A DNA stretch of 64,000 nucleotides from G963668345 sp965206025 (GCA_965206025.1 CBDBIU010000005.1:1054001-1118000); one strand, 5' to 3'; shown: positions 17,419-26,735, counted from the first letter of the stretch. A program made the numbers and translations. The notes: a model not told the origin generated them from the letters alone.

Positions 17419-17492
17419 GAGCCGCGACCGCCAGGGAGTAGTCCAGGGATTGCCGGCCTACGAACGAGTGTGAACTCATGGAACCAAGCACT
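17419..17492. repeat. 74-bp intergenic repeat, copy 2
   Basis: Begins GAGCCGCGACCGCCAGGG and ends GGAACCAAGCACT. It is the partner of 15491-15563 and is followed within three bases by a copy of the dispersed hairpin repeat. Confidence 0.7.
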
Positions 17493-17494
17493 TC

Positions 17495-17525
17495 CCCGCG
17501 CCACCCGGTGAGAAAAGCGGGCTAG
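17495..17525. repeat. dispersed hairpin repeat, copy 3
   Basis: CGCCACCCGGTGAGAAAAGCGGGCTAG; right arm intact. The terminal CTA supplies the stop codon (TAG on the minus strand) of the aldolase gene. Confidence 0.65.
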
Positions 17526-18295
17526 TTCCCGAACGCTTCCTGGAACGGGGCCAAGGCGCCCGCGAACGCCTTCCGTTTGGCGGCGACGTCAACGCCCATG
17601 AGAATGAGACGAGCTCCCAGATCCGCGAAGTGTTTGGCTTGCTCGGCGGTGGCGACCGTCATGGCCGGGATCTTCCCCGCCGCGGCGGTTGCACGGACAA
17701 CCTGGTCGATCTTGGGGGCCAGCCCGGCTTTCACATCCTCGCTGAACGCACCGCGGCTGAGCGTCCAATCCATCGGGCCCACGGTGACCATGTCGATGCC
17801 GTCAACCCCGAGGATGGCATCCAGTTCAGCAAATCCCTCGTCGCTCTCAATCATCGCCATCAGGTGAGTGCCCTGGTTGGCCTCTTCGAGCGCCCGGCGC
17901 GGGTCGCCGCCGAGGTTATAGTCGAGACCCGCGGCGGTTGTGGAGACGCCGCGCTCACCGTCGGGAGGGTACTTCCCAAGCCGCGCGAACTCGGCGGCCT
18001 GGCCGGCGTCTTTGACGTCGGGCAAGATCAGCACCTCGAACCCGCCGTCGAGCAGCGCTTGAACGTGCGTTCGGGAAAGCTCGATGATGCGGGCCATGGG
18101 AACCATGCCCAGGTGAGTGATGGTGCGGCTCAGCCGCGTCGCCTCGGTCATCGAGGTGGGCGAATGTTCGAGGTCCATCCAGATGGCGTTGTAGCCCAGT
18201 TGGGCGAGCAGTTCCATGTCGACGAAAGTCGGATCGCGACAAAGAATGCCGGAGAGGACACGGTGCTGCTGGAGAAGCTTATTCAGCGTGTTCAT
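17522..18295 (-). CDS. HpcH/HpaI-family aldolase
   Basis: Class II pyruvate aldolases of this family cleave 2-keto-3-deoxy sugar acids or 4-hydroxy-2-oxo acids into pyruvate and an aldehyde, using a divalent metal. The 257-residue protein has the family pattern. IWMDLEHSPTS sits early, where the active-site His and Glu occur. MARIIELSRTHVQALLDGG comes next, and the acid ligand region MAMIESDEGFAELDAIL precedes the substrate-loop VDGIDMVTVGPMDWTLSRG. It lies 63 bases behind the actin-like gene and may share its transcript. Its relation to that gene's function is unclear. The exact substrate cannot be read from sequence. Confidence 0.9.
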   Translation of the reverse strand: MNTLNKLLQQHRVLSGILCRDPTFVDMELLAQLGYNAIWMDLEHSPTSMTEATRLSRTITHLGMVPMARIIELSRTHVQALLDGGFEVLILPDVKDAGQAAEFARLGKYPPDGERGVSTTAAGLDYNLGGDPRRALEEANQGTHLMAMIESDEGFAELDAILGVDGIDMVTVGPMDWTLSRGAFSEDVKAGLAPKIDQVVRATAAAGKIPAMTVATAEQAKHFADLGARLILMGVDVAAKRKAFAGALAPFQEAFGN

Positions 18296-18358
18296 GAAGC
18301 TGCCTCGGATATTCAGCGGCGAGCCGCGGCTAAAACGTGCTGTCCGCCGGCCGCGACT

Positions 18359-19348
18359 CTACATTTCCAGCGTCGCCGCCATGAGCGTTCCCTTGGCGGT
18401 ACTGTTGAGCGGGTCTTCGGCCACCTTCACCTCGGAGATTTCAAAAGGCAGCGAAACTTTCTTAAGAGCTGCTCTTAGTTCCCTTTGGAAACCGCCGGCC
18501 AAAGCGCTGCCGCCGCTGACGACAACCGGAATCGCCTCGTCGAATTTGGGCAGCTTCTTCGTACGGGAAACCTCTTGTCCGAGGCGTTCGGTGAATCCCC
18601 GGATCATGTCCCCGTAGTAAACCGACAACGCCTGGTCGAGGCTGTTTTGCGAAAGGCCATTGAGTGAAAAGTTGCCTTCCTTGTGCAAGCGAACCGTGGT
18701 CGTCGTCTCGTTACTCACCGAAGCGGCGCTGCGGTCGATGTAATCGCCGGCCCGGACGGTGCTGAATGACAAGGCGGACATGCCCAGATAGGCGATACAG
18801 ACATTACACATGCCTCCGCCGAAGCTCACCCCGACTCCGGTAAAGCTGGCGTCCTCCAGTTCGGCATAGACCACCGCCAAGCCTTCGTTGAGGCTCATGA
18901 CTTTGTAGCCTAGTTCTTCGAGCATCTGCTTGACGGTGTCCTGATGGAAAGTCAGATCGCTTTCGCGATGAGGCGGAGCGCCGGGTACGCTAAAGCAGAT
19001 CTTCTCTCCCGACTGGGCTTTGCCGCACATCTTGGTCAGCACTTCCTCGGTCATCTCCAAACTCTTCGGTTCGTTGGGATTGAGCAAGCCGCTATACATC
19101 GGGTGGCGTGTCTGGCCGTCAATCATGTTCGAAAACTGGTCGGCGCCCCGACCGAAGGCGTAGCAGATCGCCCCGTCCACGCGATGCGGAATTCCCTTCT
19201 GCTCCATCGCTTTGACGGTGATGCGCGAGTAAGGAATCTCGACGAAAGCGTTGAGTTCCTGCTCGTACTGATAATCGTCCTCTCCATGACGGGCCACAAC
19301 AATACGGCCCGTCCCAAGATCGAGGCCTTTGACATTCTTTTTGCTCAT
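18359..19348 (-). CDS. actin/Hsp70-superfamily ATPase
   Basis: Phosphate-1 GLDLGTGRIVVAR (residues 8-20), phosphate-2 GVGVSFGGGMCNV, a connector-like LNEGLAVVYAEL and the adenosine motif VVVSGGSALAGGF show an actin-fold ATPase of 329 residues. It is not clearly MreB, FtsA, ParM or DnaK, because the MreB signature around the connector is absent. A strong Shine-Dalgarno, AAGGAGGAG, lies before the ATG. The amidase gene ends 14 bases upstream, so the two are surely co-transcribed. By context it may form a filament or switch that positions or controls cell-wall hydrolysis. That role is inference only. Confidence 0.78.
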   Translation of the reverse strand: MSKKNVKGLDLGTGRIVVARHGEDDYQYEQELNAFVEIPYSRITVKAMEQKGIPHRVDGAICYAFGRGADQFSNMIDGQTRHPMYSGLLNPNEPKSLEMTEEVLTKMCGKAQSGEKICFSVPGAPPHRESDLTFHQDTVKQMLEELGYKVMSLNEGLAVVYAELEDASFTGVGVSFGGGMCNVCIAYLGMSALSFSTVRAGDYIDRSAASVSNETTTTVRLHKEGNFSLNGLSQNSLDQALSVYYGDMIRGFTERLGQEVSRTKKLPKFDEAIPVVVSGGSALAGGFQRELRAALKKVSLPFEISEVKVAEDPLNSTAKGTLMAATLEM

Positions 19349-19362
19349 GTGATTTCTCCTCC

Positions 19363-20868
19363 TTACTCGGGCTCGTGCGTCGCCCGATTGTTATTCGCCG
19401 ATGAAAAAGCTTGCGCTGAGCGGTCCGTATCGTGGTCCGCCCAAGTTAACGCCGGCGTCGTTTCTTTTACTTCCCTGACAAGGGCCAGAAAGCGTTTTCC
19501 CTGTTGTTCGCGGTATCGCTTCGCCGAGAGCTGGCGAAGAGCCGCCTCGCGACGGAAAAGCGCGTGCGAACGGCGCACTCCCGGCCATACCTGGCCACCG
19601 AGTTCCTCGAGGAACGGCGAGTCGTAGGTGAACCCCCACTCCGCCACACTTGCCAGGACGGCTTGGTAGTTGTCGGGAAGTCCGACTTTCTCAAAGGGAA
19701 ATCGGCCCCGCCAGTCCATGTGGTAGCCGATGAGCATTTTGTTGGGGTTGACCGAAATCATCTCGTGCGTCACGCAGTTGGACTCCAAGATGCCGAATTT
19801 CTCGCGTAACATTTCGGTCAGCAGATGGGCGCTCGAGAACTGGGCTGGGGTGACTCCCTCTTCGACGGGAACGTCCGGACCGATTGCGGCCGGCCTGGTC
19901 TCAAACGATATGCCGATAAAACTTTGGTTCAGGTTGATATAGAGCTCTCCACTGTCGGCCCAAAGCGAATAGCCCGCATGATAGGCATATTCGGTCTCGG
20001 GGACGATGCGGTAAACTCGGCCGAAGCGGTCGATCAGAAAATGATAAAGCTGTTCTCGGCGGATGTAGTTCACCAGCTTTCGCCCTTCATAGCGAATCAA
20101 CTGGTTGTTCGTCTTCTCGAGCGTCGGCAGTTCACTTTCCGTCGTGTGGAAAACCAGCCCCATCGGACGATCGCGACGGTCGGTCTCCCGGGTTTCCGAC
20201 CCCGGACCGCGCGAATACACCGCATAAGAGCGCGGACCCGTATGGGTCAGCCACTCGTTCGAAACAAGCAGCCCATTGCTATAGAGCTCCACTTGGCCTC
20301 GCGTTTCGACCAGCCAAACGTCCAGCTTCTCTTCCGGTTTCGCCAAAAGTGTCTCGCCGGGCTGCCCGCCGCCCGAGGGTTTCTCGTGCCCCGCCCGAGA
20401 CTCGAGGCCCGTCACCTGGGTAAGCATAACCAGCAGGCCCGCCGAGGCCAGCGCCATCTTCCAACCGGTGGACGGCGTGCGCCAGAGCCACAGCGCGAAA
20501 AGCGAAACTCCATCAAACCCTATCCCTAACGACTCTTTTGCAACCAGCGAGGACCGACATAAGGCGTGAAGCGCCACCAACCGGCGGCCCCAGCCGCCAA
20601 ACACATTCGGAGGGCCATTCGACGTGTCCTCCGTGACCGCGCGAGAAGCGCGAAGCACGAAGCGCAGACGCTCCTGGGAATCCGGGATCCGAGCGCTATA
20701 GTCCTCGATCAATTTGCGCGCTTCAGCGTTGGGAAATGCCACTATCGTGCTCCGTCGAAAGCGCTGTGTGGCCCGAAACGCCGGCCGGTAGTGCTTAGTA
20801 CCCTTAACGAGTATAAACGTTTCCCCGGCGGCGTCCATCAGAGCTTTCACGCAGATCGCGGTCCTCAT
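19363..20868 (-). CDS. N-acetylmuramoyl-L-alanine amidase (Amidase_2/PGRP fold), membrane-anchored
   Basis: The catalytic part lies at about residues 235-390. GLVFHTTESE carries the first zinc His, YHFLIDRFGRVYRIV and YAYHAGYSLW the central ones, and FIGISFET and NCVTHEMISVNPNKMLIGYHMDW complete the PGRP-like pattern. Such enzymes cut the bond between muramic acid and the stem peptide. A hydrophobic segment near residues 138-157 (MALASAGLLVMLTQVTG) should anchor it in the inner membrane. The 130 residues before it are atypical, and the first codon lies only about 120 bases from the IS1380 gene, so the N-terminus may be altered or the true start internal (for example M138). It is the first gene of the amidase-actin-like unit. 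Confidence 0.78.
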   Translation of the reverse strand: MRTAICVKALMDAAGETFILVKGTKHYRPAFRATQRFRRSTIVAFPNAEARKLIEDYSARIPDSQERLRFVLRASRAVTEDTSNGPPNVFGGWGRRLVALHALCRSSLVAKESLGIGFDGVSLFALWLWRTPSTGWKMALASAGLLVMLTQVTGLESRAGHEKPSGGGQPGETLLAKPEEKLDVWLVETRGQVELYSNGLLVSNEWLTHTGPRSYAVYSRGPGSETRETDRRDRPMGLVFHTTESELPTLEKTNNQLIRYEGRKLVNYIRREQLYHFLIDRFGRVYRIVPETEYAYHAGYSLWADSGELYINLNQSFIGISFETRPAAIGPDVPVEEGVTPAQFSSAHLLTEMLREKFGILESNCVTHEMISVNPNKMLIGYHMDWRGRFPFEKVGLPDNYQAVLASVAEWGFTYDSPFLEELGGQVWPGVRRSHALFRREAALRQLSAKRYREQQGKRFLALVREVKETTPALTWADHDTDRSAQAFSSANNNRATHEPE

Positions 20869-20985
20869 AAGGTGTAGGCCCGCATTTTCAATTTGATGTT
20901 TGACATCCCGACCTTCCAGCGGCCTTGAGCGTCTTTATTCATAGGGGCTAGAGCCCGATGAGGACGCCATGGAGGCCAACACCCA

Positions 20986-22317
20986 ATGGGTGAAAAACAA
21001 ACCAAGCCATTCCAGCTAAGTTTCAACGGCTTGTTGAAAGTCGATTTCCAGGGATCGCACGTCACTTCTGATGGTGGCCTGATTTTGGTTCGCGAACTGG
21101 ACGAACGGCTCGGTCTCGGAGAACTGATTGACGAGCATCTCAGCGACTCCCGGCAAGGCACAAACAAGCAGTTCACGCTCGCTGATCTGTTGCGGCAGTC
21201 GGTCTACAGCCGCTTGGCGGGCTACGAGGACCTCAACGACGCCGAGCGGGTTTCGATCGATCCGACGTTTCGGCTGATCGGTTCGCAGAAGATCTGGGAT
21301 CGCGGTGCGGCCTTGACCTCGACGCTGCACGGCTTCGAGACGGAGATGCTGGCGAGCGAAGAGAACCTGCTGGGGCTGATGGCGCTGAACCGAGAGCTGG
21401 TCGGGCAAGCGGAGGCGTTCGACGACTCCGAGCGGGTCGTTCTGGACATGGACTCCACCGAGAGTCCGGTCCATGGCCAACAGGAAGGCAGTGCCTACAA
21501 CGGACACTTCGAGTCGGTCTGCTACCATCCGTTGCTTTTGTTCAACGGTCATGGTGATTGCCTCGCTGCAAAGCTGCGTCCAGGCAACGTGCACAGCGCC
21601 GACGACTGGGATGAGCTATTGTTGCCGGAGATCGAGCGCCAACAGGCTGCGGGCAAGCAGGTCGCCTTCCGGGGCGATGCGGCCTTTGCCAAGCCGGAGG
21701 TTTATGAGGCTTCGGAGGAACGCGGAGTACAGTACGCCATTCGCATTCCGGCCAACAAGAGCCTGGAGTTGGAGATCGAGGACATCCTGTTTCGGCCACC
21801 GGGCAGGCCGAGCGCCAAGCCCCTGGTGCGCTACAAGAGCTTCCGCTATCAGGCCGCCAGTTGGAGCAAACCGCGGCGCATCGTAGCGAAGGTTGAGCAC
21901 CACCCGGGCGAACTGTTCGCGCAACCCGGCTTCATCGTCACCAACATGACCCGGCCCAGTCGCTCGGTGGTGCGCTTTTACAACAAGCGCGGCACGGCCG
22001 AGCAGTGGATCAAGGAAGGCAAGCAGGCCACGAATTGGACACGGTTGTCGTGCCATCGTTTTCGCGCGAACGAAGTTCGCTTGCAACTCAGCGTCCTGGC
22101 TTACAACCTCGGCAACCTGTGGCGGCGGCTGGGACTGCCACCAAGCATCAAGAGCTGGTCGCTGACGAGCTTGCAGCAGCGGCTGATGAAGACCGGCGGG
22201 CGGCTGGTCAAGCATGCCCGCTACTACTGGTTGCTGCTGGCCGAGGGGCATCTGAACCGGCGGCTGTTCGGTGACATGCTGCACAGGATCTGGGCGCTGC
22301 CGCTGCCGAGCGGGTAG
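20986..22317 (+). CDS. IS1380-family transposase
   Basis: A 443-residue DDE transposase typical of IS1380. The N-terminus has DGGLILVRELDERLGL, a middle region has ERVVLDMDSTESPVHG (first catalytic Asp), AFRGDAAFAKPEVYE carries the second Asp, and the late YNKRGTAEQWIKEGK carries the Glu. All look intact, so the element may be active. I could not find convincing terminal inverted repeats or target duplications by eye in the 110 bases on the left or 450 bases on the right. It lies beside the 5' end of the minus-strand amidase gene. Confidence 0.93.
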   Translation: MGEKQTKPFQLSFNGLLKVDFQGSHVTSDGGLILVRELDERLGLGELIDEHLSDSRQGTNKQFTLADLLRQSVYSRLAGYEDLNDAERVSIDPTFRLIGSQKIWDRGAALTSTLHGFETEMLASEENLLGLMALNRELVGQAEAFDDSERVVLDMDSTESPVHGQQEGSAYNGHFESVCYHPLLLFNGHGDCLAAKLRPGNVHSADDWDELLLPEIERQQAAGKQVAFRGDAAFAKPEVYEASEERGVQYAIRIPANKSLELEIEDILFRPPGRPSAKPLVRYKSFRYQAASWSKPRRIVAKVEHHPGELFAQPGFIVTNMTRPSRSVVRFYNKRGTAEQWIKEGKQATNWTRLSCHRFRANEVRLQLSVLAYNLGNLWRRLGLPPSIKSWSLTSLQQRLMKTGGRLVKHARYYWLLLAEGHLNRRLFGDMLHRIWALPLPSG

Positions 22318-22785
22318 CGTTGACCGGGCTAGGATCAACAGTTTTCGGCTCCAAAAAGGTTTGGCAGGGAGCAGTGTCGGCCGCAGCGCCGTTCAGGCCG
22401 CGCAATCAACGTCTGTGAGCGGACGGACGAGCCCTGGCGCCTACCGGCGGAGGGGATGTGCAGGGTTCAGCGCGAAAAGACGTGGCATTCGGGCCGGCGC
22501 GGATGTATACTGTGGCCGTGCCAAGGCCAAAACGGAAATCCTGGGTAGGATGCAGGTCAGGGGAGGCTGTGGGACGCGGGATAGCTAACTCCTACGTTGA
22601 TTGACGTACCCCGGACCCCGTGATAGGGTATTGCTTCTGAGTCTCGCGGCTCGTGTAACTCCAACCCGCGGCGTCTTTCAGGGGTATATTACGCAAACGA
22701 GTTCCGACGATCGTGTGGACCTCCGCACCGCAAGCGCCGCCTTCGATAATGAACAGCCACACGCCACAGGGGTGAACAGCTTCTC
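22318..22785. other. non-coding stretch after the IS1380 gene
   Basis: Presumably holds the right end of the IS and the promoter region of the following carrier gene. A TATACT hexamer near 22505 in GGATGTATACTGTGG is a possible -10. No clear -35 or operator is seen and no gene is supported. Confidence 0.35.
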
Positions 22786-24789
22786 ATGACTGACTCCGAG
22801 CCTCACCAAGAGAATGAACGACAGTCCGAAACCGTAGCGGCGGGTGTTCTCTCCCCTTGGACCGTGGACGAGTTGCCGCCACCGATCAAAAGGGGTTGGC
22901 GCGAGTGGAGGACGTTCATCGGACCGGGGATGTTGCTGGCTGGCGCTTCGATTGGGGCCGGCGAGTGGCTGTTCGGTCCGGCGGTCAGCGCGCAATTCGG
23001 GGCTATGGTGATGTGGCTGGCCACCATCAGCATCCTTTGCCAAGTGTTCTTGAACTTGGAGGTGATGCGTTACGCGCTCTATTGCGGCGAGCCGATTGTG
23101 GTCGGCTTTTTTCGCACCTGGCCGGGGGCGCGACTCTGGACGGTGGTATATCTGCTCACGGAGTTTTCCAACGTCTTCCCGTTTATGGCCTTGAATTCCG
23201 CCGTGCCGCTGAGTGCAGCCATACTGGGACATCTTCCTGGGGACGCCATGACGACCTTTTTGGGGCTGTCGTTATCGGAAAGCCAACTGGTGAGCGTCTT
23301 AGGGTATGCGGTTTTCTTCCTGAGTTTTGTCCCCCTGTTTTTCGGCCGAGCGATCTACCGCATGATCGAACTGCTCATGACCTTTAAGATCGTCTTGGTT
23401 TTGAGCTTTCTAGGCTTTGTCGCCGTGTTCATGGTTTCCGCTCGCAACGTCGGGGAGGTGGTGACCGGATTCTTTCGCTTTGGGTCGGTTCCTTTTCGGG
23501 CCGACTCGGTGATCGACGGGCGCCACTTCACCTGGACCGAGCGGGAAGGGTCGGTCGTTTATACCGTCAAGGGAACCGTCGAGAATGGCCAGACCATCGT
23601 TACGGAGTTCCGCGTCGGCGGGAGCGGCGAAGCGCGGAAGTATGCCCTAGGTGAAGCTGTACCGGCTGAGCTTCAAAGTCAGCTGCGAAGCCAGGTTGCC
23701 ACTGCTCAGAGCCTGGCCCGTCCGGGACGGTTTCTTGTCGAGCAGACCGACGGTGATCTAACCATGAGAGCGGAGGGCCGGAAGGCTCCCGACGGCGCTT
23801 GGCAGCCTACCGGTTTCTTAGTGACGGAGTCGGGGGTAGCCAGCCGCTACGACCGGCTCGAGGAGGTTCCCGAGCCAGCGGCCTCCCGTTTTAGGGACCT
23901 GATCAAGAACCGCGGATCAGAAACCGGCAACCTGTTGACCTACTTCTTCGAGCATGGTCAGCTTCCGGACCTGGATTGGAGTCTGCTGGCTGCCTTCTTT
24001 GCGATTGCCGGGGCTGGCGGCATGGCCAACAGCATGTTCTCGAACTACACCCGCGACAAAGGCTGGGGCATGGGCGGAAAGACCGGCGCCATCCCTAGCG
24101 CGATCGGTGGACGTACAATCACGCTTTCTCACGTTGGCAAGGTTTTCAGGATAAGTCCGGAGAGCGTGGCTCGTTGGCGCGGCTGGATCCGTTATATCGT
24201 TACCGATCAGACCGCCGTTTGGATAACCGCTTGTTTTATAGGGATGGCCCTTCCTTGCATGATTTCCATCGAGTTTATCCGCAATGCCCCCGTCGCCGGC
24301 GACCGCGTGGCAGCCATGACGGCCGATGGAATCTCCAGTGCCTACCCCGCCTACGGTGCGGTCTTGTGGCCCTTGACGCTTTTGTGCGGCTTTCTGGTGC
24401 TTGCTCCCGGTTCCACCTTCTCCGCCGATTCGCTGGCACGCCGCTGGACGGACATCATTTGGGTCGTCAACCCTCAAGTCAAAAAGATGAAGGGAAACCA
24501 AGTCAAATACATCTACTACGGAATCTTGGTAGCGTACATCATATGGGGCACGTTTGCCCTTTCGCTGTTCGATCCACTGACCCTAGCCAAGTACGGCGCC
24601 GGCATTGGCAACCTCGCGCTCGGTGTCAGCGCCGTCCATACGCTGTACGTCAATCGCAAGTTCTTGCCTCCTGAAATGCGACCGGGCTGGTTCATGCAGC
24701 TGGGTCTCGCTCTGTGCGCTATCTGTTTCCTCGGGATTGCCGCTCTCGGTTTGCCTCACCTGTTTGAGACTTGGTTTGGAGGGGCCTAA
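22786..24789 (+). CDS. Nramp-related membrane carrier with a large soluble insertion
   Basis: 667 residues, about ten to twelve membrane segments of the Nramp/LeuT fold. TM1 reads FIGPGMLLAGASIGAGEW, so the DPGN metal motif of true Mn/Fe carriers is missing. The TM6 equivalent, GGMANSMFSNYTRD, lacks the MPH motif. The transported substrate is therefore unlikely to be Mn or Fe in the classical way. Residues about 235-385 are a hydrophilic insertion (HFTWTEREGSVVYTVKGTVE and following) not usual in the family. It heads a tight run with the 2-hydroxyacid dehydrogenase (27 bases) and aldolase, which suggests uptake of the organic substrate those enzymes use. A paralogue without the insertion is at 56191-57552. 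Confidence 0.8.
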   Translation: MTDSEPHQENERQSETVAAGVLSPWTVDELPPPIKRGWREWRTFIGPGMLLAGASIGAGEWLFGPAVSAQFGAMVMWLATISILCQVFLNLEVMRYALYCGEPIVVGFFRTWPGARLWTVVYLLTEFSNVFPFMALNSAVPLSAAILGHLPGDAMTTFLGLSLSESQLVSVLGYAVFFLSFVPLFFGRAIYRMIELLMTFKIVLVLSFLGFVAVFMVSARNVGEVVTGFFRFGSVPFRADSVIDGRHFTWTEREGSVVYTVKGTVENGQTIVTEFRVGGSGEARKYALGEAVPAELQSQLRSQVATAQSLARPGRFLVEQTDGDLTMRAEGRKAPDGAWQPTGFLVTESGVASRYDRLEEVPEPAASRFRDLIKNRGSETGNLLTYFFEHGQLPDLDWSLLAAFFAIAGAGGMANSMFSNYTRDKGWGMGGKTGAIPSAIGGRTITLSHVGKVFRISPESVARWRGWIRYIVTDQTAVWITACFIGMALPCMISIEFIRNAPVAGDRVAAMTADGISSAYPAYGAVLWPLTLLCGFLVLAPGSTFSADSLARRWTDIIWVVNPQVKKMKGNQVKYIYYGILVAYIIWGTFALSLFDPLTLAKYGAGIGNLALGVSAVHTLYVNRKFLPPEMRPGWFMQLGLALCAICFLGIAALGLPHLFETWFGGA

Positions 24790-24816
24790 GGGCCGTTTAC
24801 GAGGTTGAACGAAACA

Positions 24817-25815
24817 ATGGGAGAAAATCCGTTCAAAGTGGCGCTGGTCGGGTCCGAAGGGTACCCCGTGCCCGAGTGGGTTCGTGAGGAATTGGCCGAT
24901 GCCGGGATCGAGTTCGTCGCTCACGAATGTCGGAGCGAGCAAGAGTTTGAGGAATATGGCGGCGATGCGGATCTGGTCTGGGTGTTCGGCGGCAAGCCGA
25001 TCAAAGCGGAGGTGTTGCGGCTGTTTCCCCGTTGCGGCGCTATCATACGCTCGGGCAGCGGCACCGACAACATTCCCGTAGCGGCAGCGACCGACCGAGG
25101 CATCATTGTCGCCAACACGCCCGAGGCGGTCGCCGACCCCGTATCGAACCATGCCATCGGGCTGCTGTTGGCCGTCACCCACCGAATCGCGATCCAAGAT
25201 CGTGCCGTGCGACAAGGGCGGTGGGAACACCAGGGAGAGGAGCATCGCTGGCACTTGAAGGGCCAAACTCTCGGGCTGGTAGGTTTCGGGCACATAGGCC
25301 GGCTCGTGGCCCGCAAGCTGAATGCGTTCGACATGAAGATTTTGGCGTTCGACCCCCTGGTGGGCGCCGAAGAGATGGCCGAAGTTTCCGTCGAGGCTGC
25401 GTCGTTTGAAGACGTCCTTTCGCGGTCCGACTTCATATCCATCCATTGCCCGTTGACCTCCAAAACACGTCACCTCATCGGCGAGCCGCAGTTTCGGTTG
25501 ATGAAACCGGATGCGGTCCTGATTAACACTTCCCGCGGCCCGGTGGTTGACGAGAAGGCCTTGGTCGCCGCGCTTGCGGAGGGCCAAATCGCCGCCGCCG
25601 GCCTCGATGTGACCGAACAGGAACCGCCGGCGCCCGATAACCCTCTGCTGAAGCTCGACAATGTGGTCATCACGCCCCATATCGCGGGCTACACGGATCA
25701 GTGGGTGGAGGACTTTTGGCGTCATTCCGTCAAGGCGGTACACGCGCTGGCGGAACACCGCTGGCCGCCGTCCTATGTCAACCGCGACGTCAAGCCGCCT
25801 TGGGAAATGAACTAG
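24817..25815 (+). CDS. D-2-hydroxyacid dehydrogenase (phosphoglycerate-dehydrogenase-like)
   Basis: An NAD-dependent dehydrogenase interconverting a 2-hydroxy acid and a 2-keto acid. The NAD-binding motif GLVGFGHIGRLVARKL is intact. INTSRGPVVDEKALVAAL and AAGLDVTEQEPP are the family signatures with the catalytic Arg and Glu, and the active-site His is in VITPHIAGYT. 332 residues from ATG. A TTG four codons upstream is possible because GAGG precedes it, but the spacing favours neither. Sits between the Nramp-related carrier and an HpcH aldolase on one strand, consistent with a sugar-acid or hydroxy-acid pathway. Confidence 0.92.
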   Translation: MGENPFKVALVGSEGYPVPEWVREELADAGIEFVAHECRSEQEFEEYGGDADLVWVFGGKPIKAEVLRLFPRCGAIIRSGSGTDNIPVAAATDRGIIVANTPEAVADPVSNHAIGLLLAVTHRIAIQDRAVRQGRWEHQGEEHRWHLKGQTLGLVGFGHIGRLVARKLNAFDMKILAFDPLVGAEEMAEVSVEAASFEDVLSRSDFISIHCPLTSKTRHLIGEPQFRLMKPDAVLINTSRGPVVDEKALVAALAEGQIAAAGLDVTEQEPPAPDNPLLKLDNVVITPHIAGYTDQWVEDFWRHSVKAVHALAEHRWPPSYVNRDVKPPWEMN

Positions 25816-25831
25816 AGAGGAAACCGAATCG

Positions 25832-26605
25832 ATGCTTCCAGAACTCGAAAAAGTTCGTAAGTTGAAAGAAAGACTCAAGGCCGGAGAGACCTGCTTCGGC
25901 GCGCAGTTGGCGCTGACCGACCCGGCGGTCGTCGAGATTTTCGGCAACGCCGGCTACGATTGGCTGCTGATCGATGGCGAGCACACGGGTACCAGCCTGC
26001 CGCAGGTGAGGGCCATGCTCCAGGCGGGAGTCGGTACCCCCGCCGTCGTTCTCGCCCGGCCCTTGATCTTCGACGCCGACCAGATTCGGCGGTTCCTCGA
26101 CAACGGGTCGCCGGGGCTGATCTGCCCGTTCATCAATAACGGGGAAGAGGCCAAGCGCCTGGTCGAAGCCTGCCGCTACCCGCCGGCGGGGATTCGCGGC
26201 TGGGGTCCGCGGCGAGCGGGTATGTATTTTCACGATGTCGACGAATACTTTGAAACTGCGAACGAGTCGCTCCTGATCAGCCCGATCATCGAATCGCAGG
26301 AAGCCATCGACAAGATCGATGACATCATGAGCGTTGACGGCATCGACGCCGCCGCCATAGGCCCCGTGGACCTCTCGATTTCACTCGGCATTTACATGAA
26401 GTTCGATGACCCGAAGTACGTCGCTGCCGAGCAGAAGGTTCGCGAAGCCTGCCGCAACCACGGCAAGGCCATGGGGACGGGCTGCTATAGCCTGGATCAC
26501 GCCGCGGCGTGCGTGGAAAAAGGCGACGAGTTCCTCTTGGTCAACGGCGACGACGCCACGCTTATCGGAGGGTCCCGCCGCGTTCTCGAGACGCTGAAGA
26601 AGTAG
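25832..26605 (+). CDS. HpcH/HpaI-family aldolase (2-dehydro-3-deoxyglucarate-aldolase-like)
   Basis: 257 residues, paralogue of the minus-strand aldolase at 17522 but clearly diverged. Active-site features: YDWLLIDGEHTGTS near residue 45, ARPLIFDADQIRRFLDNG, the acid ligand in SPIIESQEAIDKIDDIM and AAIGPVDLSISLGI. GWGPRRAGMYF matches the conserved stretch of the garL/hpaI group. GAGAGGAAACC lies 6 bases before the ATG. It starts 16 bases after the dehydrogenase, so the three genes form an operon. Expected to release pyruvate or a hydroxypyruvate from a keto-deoxy acid. Confidence 0.92.
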   Translation: MLPELEKVRKLKERLKAGETCFGAQLALTDPAVVEIFGNAGYDWLLIDGEHTGTSLPQVRAMLQAGVGTPAVVLARPLIFDADQIRRFLDNGSPGLICPFINNGEEAKRLVEACRYPPAGIRGWGPRRAGMYFHDVDEYFETANESLLISPIIESQEAIDKIDDIMSVDGIDAAAIGPVDLSISLGIYMKFDDPKYVAAEQKVREACRNHGKAMGTGCYSLDHAAACVEKGDEFLLVNGDDATLIGGSRRVLETLKK

Positions 26606-26735
26606 GCCTGGGGACGGCGCAACCAGGGACAAGATTGTTACCGCTCCGTGGCTGGGTCTCCGCGCCGACCTAAGGCCCGTCATTGCGGGCAACATGCCGC
26701 GCTCCTCGGGACCTGTGGGGTGCCGGGCAATGTAG

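Noticed and set aside
24583..25947. 454-residue minus-strand frame
   Set aside because: Antisense to the 2-hydroxyacid dehydrogenase and aldolase genes; shows no family signatures.
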